A DNA stretch of 64,000 nucleotides from positions 84,150-148,149 of the forward strand of contig NZ_MASJ01000038.1 of assembly GCF_001700315.1 (NCBI RefSeq), read 5' to 3'. Origin of the DNA: Caryophanon tenue. GTDB lineage: Bacteria > Bacillota > Bacilli > Bacillales_A > Planococcaceae. Below, piece after piece: positions 45,513 through 53,831 of the stretch (positions within the stretch are counted from its first letter, which is position 1; every line of letters begins with the position of its first letter). A model generated the notes under the pieces. That model searched no databases. It was not told where the DNA came from and worked only from the letters and a program-made list of their open reading frames with translations. A program made the translations under genes and the position numbers.

Positions 45513-45579
45513 TCATTTTCATTTGTTTCAACATATTTCTAGTTAAAGATACTTCTCCTAAAGGTTGTCCTTCATACTT

Positions 45580-46638
45580 TTACCCGTCCAGTAAGCCTCG
45601 CTTATGTAATTGCTCCCGAAAACGCGGTAAATGCTCATCTATATACGCAAATACGGATACGTACTGCGTCGAAATTTGCTGATGTGCAGCCTTTAATGTT
45701 TTCGAAACACGCTCATTATCTTCCTTCGTGTAACGCTCTGCTACCATCTGAAAGTATGGTAGCACTTCGCACTTTGTCATTGGAACACTATAATCAAAAA
45801 ATAAATTTACTAAACTACAGCGATGACTTGGCACAAATAAAACGCTTTGCTGAAGAACCGCATTAATAGCCTCCAGTATTTGCGTGCTCTCGTCTGTTTT
45901 CCCATAAACCCATTGCTTCTCCACTACCGTTGTACGCAAGCTACTAAGTAAACCGCTACTTAATAATTCTACTTCGATATCAATTTCTTGCTGTGGTACT
46001 TCAAATTTCCATTCATATGTTTGCCGTTCACCTGTTCGAATATTGTATTGGTAAAGCGTTACTTCAACCATATCTCTTTGTTTTTTCAGCAGCCTTCTTA
46101 CAAATGGAATGCTAATGATCGTTGTCGCCACATCCGTTAGCACCGCGTCACCGTCTGTTACCTCATATAGTTCATATAAAGCTTGCGCGTCACTTAATGC
46201 TCGATGTGCCACTTCATGTGGTAAATGATGCATTTGCAGTAGCGCACTTAATGATGGCATGCGCATTTCATTTAAATGCACCATCATTTTTTCTTGATAA
46301 TCTATTAATCGACTTTCCGCTAATATCGCTTCTAAAAAACGATTATCATACAGCACTTCGCGGTCTTGATAACTGAAAAATACAAACGTTGGTGCTGCCC
46401 CAATAAACGCTAAAAATGCGAGTGACACATCCTTATAAGACGGTGCTTCTTGTAGCTCCTCACGTGTAATCCCAGTAAATGCTAACGTTTCTTGTGTAAT
46501 CCCTTTTTGCTTAATAAGCGAAGTAAATGTTGTAAGCTGCCCGTCATATAGACGAACGGCTCCAATTTCAATGAGCTTACAAGGTGCTCCCCGCTCTAAT
46601 TGAAATTCGAAATCAACAAATATTGTTGCGCCTTTCAT
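45580..46638 (-). CDS. DnaQ-like DEDDh 3'-5' exonuclease family protein
   Basis: A 352-residue protein with an N-terminal exonuclease domain (1-160): Asp9 and Glu11 in IFVDFEF, Asp92 in SYQDREVL, and His145/Asp150 in HRALSDA, giving the DEDDh set. The rest (about 165-352) is unassigned. Proteins of this plan resemble KapD-type or pol III epsilon-like nucleases; nucleic acid substrate unknown. Start at 46638 behind GGGGG; an in-frame start farther out lacks a site. Located 66 bp after mtnU, separated by a terminator. Confidence 0.82.
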   Translation of the reverse strand: MKGATIFVDFEFQLERGAPCKLIEIGAVRLYDGQLTTFTSLIKQKGITQETLAFTGITREELQEAPSYKDVSLAFLAFIGAAPTFVFFSYQDREVLYDNRFLEAILAESRLIDYQEKMMVHLNEMRMPSLSALLQMHHLPHEVAHRALSDAQALYELYEVTDGDAVLTDVATTIISIPFVRRLLKKQRDMVEVTLYQYNIRTGERQTYEWKFEVPQQEIDIEVELLSSGLLSSLRTTVVEKQWVYGKTDESTQILEAINAVLQQSVLFVPSHRCSLVNLFFDYSVPMTKCEVLPYFQMVAERYTKEDNERVSKTLKAAHQQISTQYVSVFAYIDEHLPRFREQLHKRGLLDG

Positions 46639-46653
46639 ATATTGCCCCCTTAT

Positions 46654-46702
46654 GAAAAAAAAGAGTTTGTCATAGAACACCGCCTTCGACAAACCCTTCT
46701 TT
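46654..46702 (-). terminator. Terminator of mtnU
   Basis: AGGGTTTGTCG and TGACAAACTCTT arms around a ~18-nt loop, then a run of eight T on the minus strand. Confidence 0.7.
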
Positions 46703-46704
46703 AA

Positions 46705-47499
46705 TTACTTCGTTACAACCACACCATCGTATAAATTTGGGCGACGATCATCATACACTGGAATACGCGTACGAATTTCATCGACTACAGATAAATCAAT
46801 ATCAACAACGGCAAGCTCTTCTTCATCGTTACCCGTCCATAAAATATCGCCCCATGGCTCAATAATCATCGACTGTCCATTGAAGTTTTGCTTTTTATTC
46901 GCAATACGATTCACAGCAATAATGAAGCATTGATTTTCAATCGCACGTGCCTGTAATAATGTTTTCCAATGGTCGATGCGCGGCGTTGGCCACTGCGCAG
47001 ATACAAATAGCACCTTTGCGCCAGCTAACGCATGAGCACGTAACCATTCTGGGAAACGAATATCGTAGCAAATAACACCAGCTGCTTCAATATCACCTAG
47101 CTGGAAGCGATTCATGTCACTGCCTGCCTGTAAATGTAAATGCTCGTCCATTAAGCGGAATAAATGCACCTTACTATATTCGCCTACTTTTTCCCCTGCA
47201 TTATTGTATGTGTACATCGTATTGTAAAAGCCATCTTGTTGCTTTGTAGACACAGAGCCTCCGACAATATGCACCGACAGCTCCTGTGATAGTTGTTGTA
47301 AAAGTTCTTGTGTACGCTCGCCTTGCACGTCTGCTAACTCATCTAACTGCTCTAACGCATAGCCTGAGTTCCACATTTCGGGTAATACAATCACTTCCGC
47401 ACCTTGTGCAGCCGCTTCACGAATAAGCGCCTCTGCATGTGCATAGTTCTCTTCTACCTTCCCAAAACGCATATTCATTTGGATACATCCAATTTTCAT
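46705..47499 (-). CDS. mtnU: Carbon-nitrogen hydrolase, MtnU (omega-amidase)-like
   Basis: A 264-residue nitrilase-superfamily enzyme with the Glu-Lys-Cys triad Glu41 (VLPEMW), Lys110 (YSKVHLF) and Cys144 (VICYDIRFPEW). Nitrilase-2/MtnU-type omega-amidases hydrolyse 2-oxoglutaramate (and 2-oxosuccinamate), the by-product of the MtnE transamination. Divergent from mtnE with an 84-bp shared region, as mtnU-mtnE occur in Bacillus. Start at 47499 by AGGTGG; a longer in-frame start is unlikely. Confidence 0.88.
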   Translation of the reverse strand: MKIGCIQMNMRFGKVEENYAHAEALIREAAAQGAEVIVLPEMWNSGYALEQLDELADVQGERTQELLQQLSQELSVHIVGGSVSTKQQDGFYNTMYTYNNAGEKVGEYSKVHLFRLMDEHLHLQAGSDMNRFQLGDIEAAGVICYDIRFPEWLRAHALAGAKVLFVSAQWPTPRIDHWKTLLQARAIENQCFIIAVNRIANKKQNFNGQSMIIEPWGDILWTGNDEEELAVVDIDLSVVDEIRTRIPVYDDRRPNLYDGVVVTK

Positions 47500-47583
47500 T
47501 TCGACACCACCTAGACAAATTTTCAAAAAAACACTATTATTGATTGTATTATTTTCATTATATTCGGAAAACGAGGAAAACGC

Positions 47584-48750
47584 ATGGAATTTTCATTAAA
47601 ACTACAACAATTACCCGAACAATTTTTCGCCGCGCTTGTTCAAAAAGTAAATAAAGCGGTTAGCGAAGGACGTGATGTCATTAACTTAGGTCAAGGGAAC
47701 CCTGACCAACCAACACCACTACATATTATTGAAACACTACAGCAAGCTGCACTTCAACCACAAAATCATAAATATTCACCATTTCGTGGCATTCCTGAAT
47801 TTCGCCAAGCTGCCGCAGATTTTTATAAAAACACATATGATGTCGATATTGACCCCGATACAGAAGTTGCGATTCTTGGCGGTACAAAAATTGGCTTAGT
47901 CGAGCTTCCAATGGCACTTCTAAATGCGGGCGATACGATTTTACTACCTGACCCTGGCTACCCTGACTATTTATCAGGTGTTGTACTTGCTGGGGCAAAT
48001 ATGGTGACAATGCCACTGACTGCAGAAAATGCCTTTTTACCAGATTACTCACAGCTTGATGAGGACACACTTAAGCAAGCCAAGCTTTTATATATGAACT
48101 ATCCAAACAATCCAACTGGCGCAACTGCCACACCAGAATTTTTTGCAGAAACGGTTGCACTTGCCAAACAGCATGGTATTGCGGTATCACACGATTTTGC
48201 CTATGCAGCAATCGGCTTTGATGGACAAAAACCAATAAGCTTCTTGCAAACACCAGGTGCTAAAGATGTCGGCATTGAAATGTATACATTATCGAAGTCA
48301 TTTAATATGGCGGGCTGGCGTGTCGGCTTTGCGGTTGGCAATAAAGATATTATTGCGGCGATTAATTTAATACAAGACCATTTATTTTGTAGCGTCTTCC
48401 CCGCGATTCAACATGCGGGTGTTGCCGCTTTGACCGAGCATCTCGGTCAAATGGATGCACTGAGTGATTTATATGAAAGTCGCCGTAATGCGCTCGTTGA
48501 AGAAGCACACCGTATCGGTTGGGATATTACCGCGCCAGCAGGTTCATTCTTTGCATGGCTACGCGTCCCAGAAGGCTATACAAGTGCGGCATTTGCCGAT
48601 TTATTGCTTGATACATGCGACGTAGCTGTAGCAGCTGGCAATGGCTTCGGTACGTACGGCGAAGGCTATGTACGTGTCGGACTACTCGTTTCCGAAGAAC
48701 GCTTACGTGAATTTATTCAGCGTGTTGAACGTCTTCAATTATTTATCTAA
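47584..48750 (+). CDS. mtnE: Aminotransferase class I/II, MtnE-like
   Basis: A 388-residue PLP aminotransferase. The PLP lysine Lys238 lies in YTLSKSFNMAGWR; the Asn-Pro block NYPNNPTGA (172-180), HDFAYA and the C-terminal Arg motif YVRVGLL are present. MtnE transaminates 4-methylthio-2-oxobutyrate to methionine, with glutamine as donor, the last step of methionine salvage. Assigned by its divergent partner mtnU. No SAM riboswitch was found in the shared region. Confidence 0.85.
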   Translation: MEFSLKLQQLPEQFFAALVQKVNKAVSEGRDVINLGQGNPDQPTPLHIIETLQQAALQPQNHKYSPFRGIPEFRQAAADFYKNTYDVDIDPDTEVAILGGTKIGLVELPMALLNAGDTILLPDPGYPDYLSGVVLAGANMVTMPLTAENAFLPDYSQLDEDTLKQAKLLYMNYPNNPTGATATPEFFAETVALAKQHGIAVSHDFAYAAIGFDGQKPISFLQTPGAKDVGIEMYTLSKSFNMAGWRVGFAVGNKDIIAAINLIQDHLFCSVFPAIQHAGVAALTEHLGQMDALSDLYESRRNALVEEAHRIGWDITAPAGSFFAWLRVPEGYTSAAFADLLLDTCDVAVAAGNGFGTYGEGYVRVGLLVSEERLREFIQRVERLQLFI

Positions 48751-48787
48751 AGAAAAAAGCAGAAGGTTACGTACCTTCTGCTTCTTT
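48751..48787. terminator. Bidirectional terminator between mtnE and the BASS gene
   Basis: AAGCAGAAGGT pairs with ACCTTCTGCTT around TACGT; A and T tracts on both sides. It overlaps the end of the convergent transporter gene. Confidence 0.85.
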
Positions 48788-49717
48788 CACATACTTTTTC
48801 ATTAAAATACGGTGGAATTGTGACGCCAAAATTTGTTGAAATAACATGCCAAACACAACCGGCATTACGACTTTGCCACTAAAATAGGTCGTTGCTAATA
48901 CAACACCTGCTGAAATATTACGCATGCCACCTGTAAACACAAATGTAATAACCGTTGCTGGCTCTTTCCACAGCATACGCCCAACGACATAACAGAAAAA
49001 ATAACCAGAAATCGCGACGAATAAAACCGCGACAATAATTTTCATCAGCTCCCACGTAATCGTTTCGACATAAGGCGCAATAGCACTACTATTAATCATA
49101 ACAATTAAAAACAAACTAATTTTTGAAAACGGCGCAAATGTTGTCGATAACGTTGCTGTCACACGAGGATGTGCGTATTCATGAACGAACACCCCTAAAA
49201 TAGACGGCAGTACAATCATCCACATTAAATCCTTCATCATCGCCCCTACTTGCACATCAATACTATTGCCCGCAACAACATGAATAAGTGCAGGCATAAT
49301 GAATGGGGACAACACCGTATCAATTAAAATAATCGATAAGCATAGCACCATATTGCCCTTTGTGACGCTCACCCAAATAAAGCTCGTTACGCCTGTTGGT
49401 ACAGCTACTGCCAGCACAAAACCAATTGTATATAGGGGATCATTAAACAATACTTCAGCGACAATATACGCCCAAATCGGCATGATAATATGTAAAAATG
49501 CAATCGTTACGACAATAACGGTCGTATATTTTTTAAAATGTTTAAAGCCGTCAAAGTTCATTGACAAACTACCAGCAAATGTCATAAATGCAAACATCCA
49601 CGGTACTAAAAATAAAAAAGGAATAAGCCATTCTTCCAGCACTACACCAATGACTAAACTTAATGGTGTTAAAATTGGCATCATCCGCTGTAACCATTTG
49701 TTCCACTTGTTTAACAT
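48767..49717 (-). CDS. Bile acid:sodium symporter (BASS) family protein
   Basis: A 316-residue integral membrane protein with about nine hydrophobic segments. The BASS family pattern is visible: VPTGVTSFIWVSVTKGN (a crossover region) and FTGGMRNISAGVVLAT (the second crossover). BASS proteins couple Na+ to uptake of organic anions such as bile acids, pantoate or pyruvate-like acids. The substrate is unknown. Start ATG by GAGGTG. It is convergent with mtnE and divergent from the M50 gene. Confidence 0.85.
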   Translation of the reverse strand: MLNKWNKWLQRMMPILTPLSLVIGVVLEEWLIPFLFLVPWMFAFMTFAGSLSMNFDGFKHFKKYTTVIVVTIAFLHIIMPIWAYIVAEVLFNDPLYTIGFVLAVAVPTGVTSFIWVSVTKGNMVLCLSIILIDTVLSPFIMPALIHVVAGNSIDVQVGAMMKDLMWMIVLPSILGVFVHEYAHPRVTATLSTTFAPFSKISLFLIVMINSSAIAPYVETITWELMKIIVAVLFVAISGYFFCYVVGRMLWKEPATVITFVFTGGMRNISAGVVLATTYFSGKVVMPVVFGMLFQQILASQFHRILMKKYVKEAEGT

Positions 49718-49847
49718 TGCATGTCACCTCATCTTCTGCCCCTCATTATACACCGTTCTCTATGAAATCGGACAAATGCTTGTTTGTCTGTCCTCGTTTT
49801 CTTACAATAAATGTAGTGCGTTTTACATTTTAGCAAGGAGGCATTTT

Positions 49848-50543
49848 ATGTTTAGCTTACAATGGTTCGCCATTTATAGTGCAATTGCGCTGTGCGTTAC
49901 ATTTTTAGAACATATTTTTCATCATTTCGGTTATCGAAACCGCTTCATTATTGCCTTTAAACAATTATTTGAAGTACCCTACACACTTGTTCATGAATTT
50001 TCACATGCGATTGTAGCGCTAATTACATCTGGGAAAATTAAACGGATTACGCTTCATCACAATTTAAGTGGCAGTGTTGTCAGTAGTTCTTCCAACCGCA
50101 TTGGGCGCTTTTTCACGACATTTGCAGGCTATACATTACCATGTTATATCGCATTTTTATTTATTTGGCTTTTACATATTAACCCCGTATTCCCGTTATA
50201 CGGCTATTTAGTCATCGCCATTTTCTCAGCTATTTTCATTCGCAATGTATACGGCTTCTTTTGGATTATTGGCTTTATTAGTCTTGTTGGTGTCATTACA
50301 TGGAAAGCCCCTCTTGCTATCACATGGCATTTAAGCTATTTTCTTGTAACCTTATTATTTGTGGCAGCTCTTTACGGTGGCTATCGTATTTTTTTACTCG
50401 CCTTTCAGCAACCACAAATTCAGCACGATGCGTCAATTTTAGCAATGCAAACACGTATTCCAGCGCAAGTATGGGGCATCGTCTTCTTCCTGCACAATAT
50501 ACTCGTTGGTGGATGTATTTTATATTATTTTTTACTGACGTGA
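49848..50543 (+). CDS. M50 family zinc metallopeptidase
   Basis: A 231-residue membrane protein with about six hydrophobic segments and the zinc motif HEFSH (His49-Glu50-x-x-His53) in a membrane helix, as in M50B proteins. The second site-2-protease motif (N/DxG) is not obvious. The start at 49848 follows AAGGAGG; an open frame upstream belongs to other sequence. Substrate unknown. Monocistronic with a strong terminator. Confidence 0.8.
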   Translation: MFSLQWFAIYSAIALCVTFLEHIFHHFGYRNRFIIAFKQLFEVPYTLVHEFSHAIVALITSGKIKRITLHHNLSGSVVSSSSNRIGRFFTTFAGYTLPCYIAFLFIWLLHINPVFPLYGYLVIAIFSAIFIRNVYGFFWIIGFISLVGVITWKAPLAITWHLSYFLVTLLFVAALYGGYRIFLLAFQQPQIQHDASILAMQTRIPAQVWGIVFFLHNILVGGCILYYFLLT

Positions 50544-50588
50544 AAAAAAGGCTAGATGAAAAGTCACATCCTTTCATCTAGCCTTTTA
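50543..50588. terminator. Bidirectional terminator between the M50 gene and kbl
   Basis: AAAGGCTAGATGAAA pairs with TTTCATCTAGCCTTT around a 10-nt loop. Confidence 0.85.
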
Positions 50589-50592
50589 TACG

Positions 50593-51783
50593 TTATTGAA
50601 TAATACCTAGCTCACGACCAACTTTCGCATACGCAGCAATGGCATCATCCAGCATGTCTTTTGTATGTGCAGCTGTTGGCATATTACGCACGCGACCTGT
50701 TCCTTTAGGCACGGTTGGGAAGACGATCGATTTCGCATACACACCTTCTTCAAATAAACGCTTTGAAAATTGCTGTGTTAACTTTTCGTCACCGATAATA
50801 CATGGTGTAATTGGCGTTTCAGAATCACCAATATTAAAGCCCAGCTCCGCTAAACCACGCTTTAAGTAATCGCCGTTATCCCATAGCTTATCATGTAGCT
50901 CCGTCGATTCCATAATCATTTCAACCGCACGTGTAATCGCCGCTACATCACCTGGTGGTAACGCTGTTGAGAATAAAAACGGACGAGAACGTACTTTTAA
51001 CCAGTCGATTAAATTCTTCTTACCAGCTACATATCCACCAACAACACCAATTGCTTTTGATAATGTACCGATTTGGAAATCGATCTCATTTTGTAATCCG
51101 AAGTGCTTCACTGTCCCTGCACCTTTACCCGTTACACCCGAACCGTGTGCATCGTCTACATACGTAATTAAATCAAATTCCTTTGCGATTTCTACGATTT
51201 CAGGAAGCTTCGCAATATCCCCATCCATCGAGAATACGCCGTCTGTAATCACCATTACTTTATTGTATAAGCCTGACTCCGTTGCAGCTTTTGCTTTTGC
51301 ACGCAAATCATCCATATCTGAGTGATTGTATGCGATAATTTTTGCTTTTGATAAGCGACAACCGTCAATAATAGATGCGTGGTTTAATTGGTCAGATAAA
51401 ATCGCGTCGTTTTTATCCATCACTGCTGAAATTGCTGCCATATTACAGTTAAAGCCTGACTGATAGCTGATTGCCGCTTCTGTTCCTTTAAACTTTGCTA
51501 ATGTTTCTTCAAGCTTTACATGCACATCAAGTGTGCCGTTAATTGTACGTACAGCGCCTGCACCGACACCGTGTGTTTCAATTGTCGCTTGTGCAATTTT
51601 TTTCAGCTCATCATTTGTCGCTAAGCCTAAATAGTTGTTAGAAGATAGGTTGACCAATGACTGCCCCTTCACTTGAATTGTCGGACCATTTGCACCTTCA
51701 ACTGGGTCAATGTCGTTATATAAACCTTGCTCACGTAAATCCGCTAAGTTTTCATCTAAAAAATTATTTAATACATTTGACAC
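50593..51783 (-). CDS. kbl: Glycine C-acetyltransferase (2-amino-3-ketobutyrate CoA ligase)
   Basis: A 396-residue PLP enzyme of the alpha-oxoamine synthase family. The PLP lysine is in GTLSKAIG (about Lys243), and [17 protein letters not shown] and VDDAHGSG are intact. It splits 2-amino-3-oxobutyrate with CoA into glycine and acetyl-CoA, completing threonine catabolism with the dehydrogenase at 44156. Start: GTG at 51783, because GAAAGGAAG lies 6-8 nt upstream; an upstream in-frame ATG overlaps that site. Confidence 0.93.
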   Translation of the reverse strand: MSNVLNNFLDENLADLREQGLYNDIDPVEGANGPTIQVKGQSLVNLSSNNYLGLATNDELKKIAQATIETHGVGAGAVRTINGTLDVHVKLEETLAKFKGTEAAISYQSGFNCNMAAISAVMDKNDAILSDQLNHASIIDGCRLSKAKIIAYNHSDMDDLRAKAKAATESGLYNKVMVITDGVFSMDGDIAKLPEIVEIAKEFDLITYVDDAHGSGVTGKGAGTVKHFGLQNEIDFQIGTLSKAIGVVGGYVAGKKNLIDWLKVRSRPFLFSTALPPGDVAAITRAVEMIMESTELHDKLWDNGDYLKRGLAELGFNIGDSETPITPCIIGDEKLTQQFSKRLFEEGVYAKSIVFPTVPKGTGRVRNMPTAAHTKDMLDDAIAAYAKVGRELGIIQ

Positions 51784-51955
51784 AAAAATCTTCCTTTCCA
51801 TCGTAAAATTACGTTCATTGTAGCATACCTATTCCTTTTCACACGCACAGTTATGCAACAAAAGTGAAAAAAAGTTACGCTGTCAACTCGTCATGTACAA
51901 ATGGACGCGACAACTGGAAAACATACACGACATGCATCATTAACGCCAACGCCAT

Positions 51956-52008
51956 GAAAAAAGAGCTTGCTTAAAAAGCCTAGATAGACGATTCAAGCAA
52001 ACTCTTGT
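51956..52008 (-). terminator. Terminator of ybaK
   Basis: AAGAGTTTGCTT and AAGCAAGCTCTT arms on the minus strand with a ~20-nt loop, followed by TTTTTT. Confidence 0.72.
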
Positions 52009-52494
52009 TTATACGGTTAATGCGGCAAATTGTGCGCGCGTAATGCGCGCTAAATCCGCTGCCTGTACTTTCATTTGTAAACCAAGCTTTCCGGCACTTA
52101 CAATCATGTCGCCATGTTGTTGTGCTGTTGCATCAATAAATGTTGGAAAGAGCTTCTTCATACCAACCGGCGAACAGCCACCTCTTACATAGCCTGTTAA
52201 ACCTAATAGCTCTTTCACCGGTAGCATATCAATCTTCTTCTCGCCTGCGACTTTTGCGGCTGCTTTTAAATTCAGCTCCTGTGCGACCGGTATCACAAAT
52301 ACAAAATACTTATTCGCACCAGCTGTCGCTACTAATGTTTTATACACAAGTGATACATCATAGCCGATTTTGTGTGCGACAGTAATGCCATCCACATGCT
52401 CGGGGTCTACAACATATTCATACACGTCATAATTTATTTTTTGTTGGTCCAATAAACGAATCGCATTCGTCTTTTGCACTTTCTGTTTTGCCAC
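52009..52494 (-). CDS. ybaK: Cys-tRNA(Pro)/Cys-tRNA(Cys) deacylase, YbaK family
   Basis: A 161-residue editing enzyme that clears mischarged Cys-tRNA(Pro). The fold core with [19 protein letters not shown] and [14 protein letters not shown] (catalytic-type Gly/Cys-rich loop) is typical of YbaK. Start: GTG at 52494, with AGGAGCG 6 nt upstream (a TTG further out is less likely). It follows the SprA-like gene in the same direction. Confidence 0.92.
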   Translation of the reverse strand: MAKQKVQKTNAIRLLDQQKINYDVYEYVVDPEHVDGITVAHKIGYDVSLVYKTLVATAGANKYFVFVIPVAQELNLKAAAKVAGEKKIDMLPVKELLGLTGYVRGGCSPVGMKKLFPTFIDATAQQHGDMIVSAGKLGLQMKVQAADLARITRAQFAALTV

Positions 52495-52512
52495 ATTGCT
52501 CGCTCCTATCAA

Positions 52513-53316
52513 CTACGCAATCAGTGAGAACGTCGATTCTAACGGGTCACGATAGCCGTTTTTCACCATTATCATATGAGATTGATAGTTTGTCGATGCC
52601 ATTGCGAATTTTCGCTCCGCATAGCTCTGTGTAAAATCTTTATCAAAAGCAGATTGTGTCGCATCACGCTCACGGTCTACTAAAAAGCGTTCCGGTACAT
52701 CAATATCGGTAGATGCTGTAACATAGTCTGGTAATCGGTCGCTCGATTCTTCGTCCGTGCGCTCTTCTGCTACAATGCCACGTAATTGCTGAATTTGCGC
52801 TTCTGCACTTGCTGCTACACGATAGTCTTGTGGTGAAGGTTGTGCTGGTGCTAATGCTGCGCGGCGCACAAGCTCCAACGTTTCAATCATTTTCTTCTCG
52901 TCTTCTGAATGTGTCGCATGAATGGCTACTTCGCCACCAACCGCATATTGCTGACCATCTGGACCTTCTTCATAATCATATACAATCGGTCCTGTTACAT
53001 GTCCACCAACTGCTTTATGTGCCTGCTCATGTGCACGTACAGTACGGTCTGCTTTTTCCAGCTCTTTTACTTGCTGTCCTTGTTGAAATTCTTCTGCTTG
53101 TTTTACACGAACAGCCACATCGTGATTGACGTCCTGTTCCTTTTTGCCAGATAACAATTCTTCAAGTACACGTAATGCTGTATCTCGTTTTTCACCAAAG
53201 TATTCAGCGCTTTTGCGATACGCCTGCCCTGCATCTTTACGTCCAATTGCTTTACGACGTTCATCTAATGTCTGCTGCGACTCTGTTTTACGAATCATTA
53301 ATGATGATAACTTCAT
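52513..53316 (-). CDS. SprA-related putative metalloprotease
   Basis: A 267-residue protein with charged, helical N-terminal region (1-90), then HEQAH (residues 96-100) followed by VGGHVTGPIVYDYEEGPDGQQYAVGGEV, the pattern of SprA-related (PF12118) proteins. The rest is helical and acidic. Zinc binding is inference from HExxH. Start at 53316 by GAGGGG; the longer in-frame GTG overlaps the site. Only 18 bp upstream of ybaK's start, so likely cotranscribed. Substrate unknown. Confidence 0.8.
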   Translation of the reverse strand: MKLSSLMIRKTESQQTLDERRKAIGRKDAGQAYRKSAEYFGEKRDTALRVLEELLSGKKEQDVNHDVAVRVKQAEEFQQGQQVKELEKADRTVRAHEQAHKAVGGHVTGPIVYDYEEGPDGQQYAVGGEVAIHATHSEDEKKMIETLELVRRAALAPAQPSPQDYRVAASAEAQIQQLRGIVAEERTDEESSDRLPDYVTASTDIDVPERFLVDRERDATQSAFDKDFTQSYAERKFAMASTNYQSHMIMVKNGYRDPLESTFSLIA

Positions 53317-53781
53317 AAAATTCACCCCTCTCGGTCATAATCTGTCCACTTCTATTATTCATATTATAACAATTCTAATGTAGAACGGTTTAAAGATTTG
53401 TTTGAAAATGTAAATTCGCTCAATAAGACTATTTGTAAATATGGCGTAAAGTTATATATAGTACTTCCCCCTATTTAAATACTAAAAATGCCTGTGACAC
53501 TTGCTTTTGAATGGGATTTATAACCTATCCAAATCAATAAATAATTACTTTATACCTAAAATTTCATTTCATAAAAAAATCTAATTGTTCATAATTTTAG
53601 TGAATACACACTTCAAATCCATATTTTTGTATGTCTTTCCACGCAAAAAAACCGCAAACATCACTACAGGTAAGTTGTTTGAGGTGAAAGTACCTATATT
53701 GTCCATGTCATTAGCTGTTTTGTAGTGTCGCGCCGTTGTTTGTTGAAGCTGGCACAGTATCACTTGCTGTTGGTGAGAAGA
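53317..53781. other. Gap with no supported gene
   Basis: About 465 AT-rich bases. An antisense open frame here contains the topB terminator and has no family features. I see no convincing gene; the terminator of topB begins at 53782. Confidence 0.5.
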
Positions 53782-53818
53782 CAAAAAAACATGAGGGAAA
53801 GAATCTTTCACCTCATGC
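53782..53818 (-). terminator. Terminator of topB
   Basis: Minus strand GCATGAGG.GAAAG and CTTTC.CTCATG arms around ATT, followed by seven T residues, just after the topB stop. Confidence 0.85.
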
Positions 53819-53831
53819 TTGTCATCATATA

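Noticed and set aside
47500..47583. SAM (S-box) riboswitch for mtnE/mtnU
   Set aside because: The shared region is only 84 bp and contains no S-box features.
49299..49847. Extension of the M50 frame upstream
   Set aside because: It runs antisense through the BASS gene; the ATG at 49848 has an excellent AAGGAGG site and begins the membrane protein.
53581..53811. 76-codon frame on the minus strand
   Set aside because: Its beginning is the topB terminator hairpin; composition is unlike neighbouring proteins.
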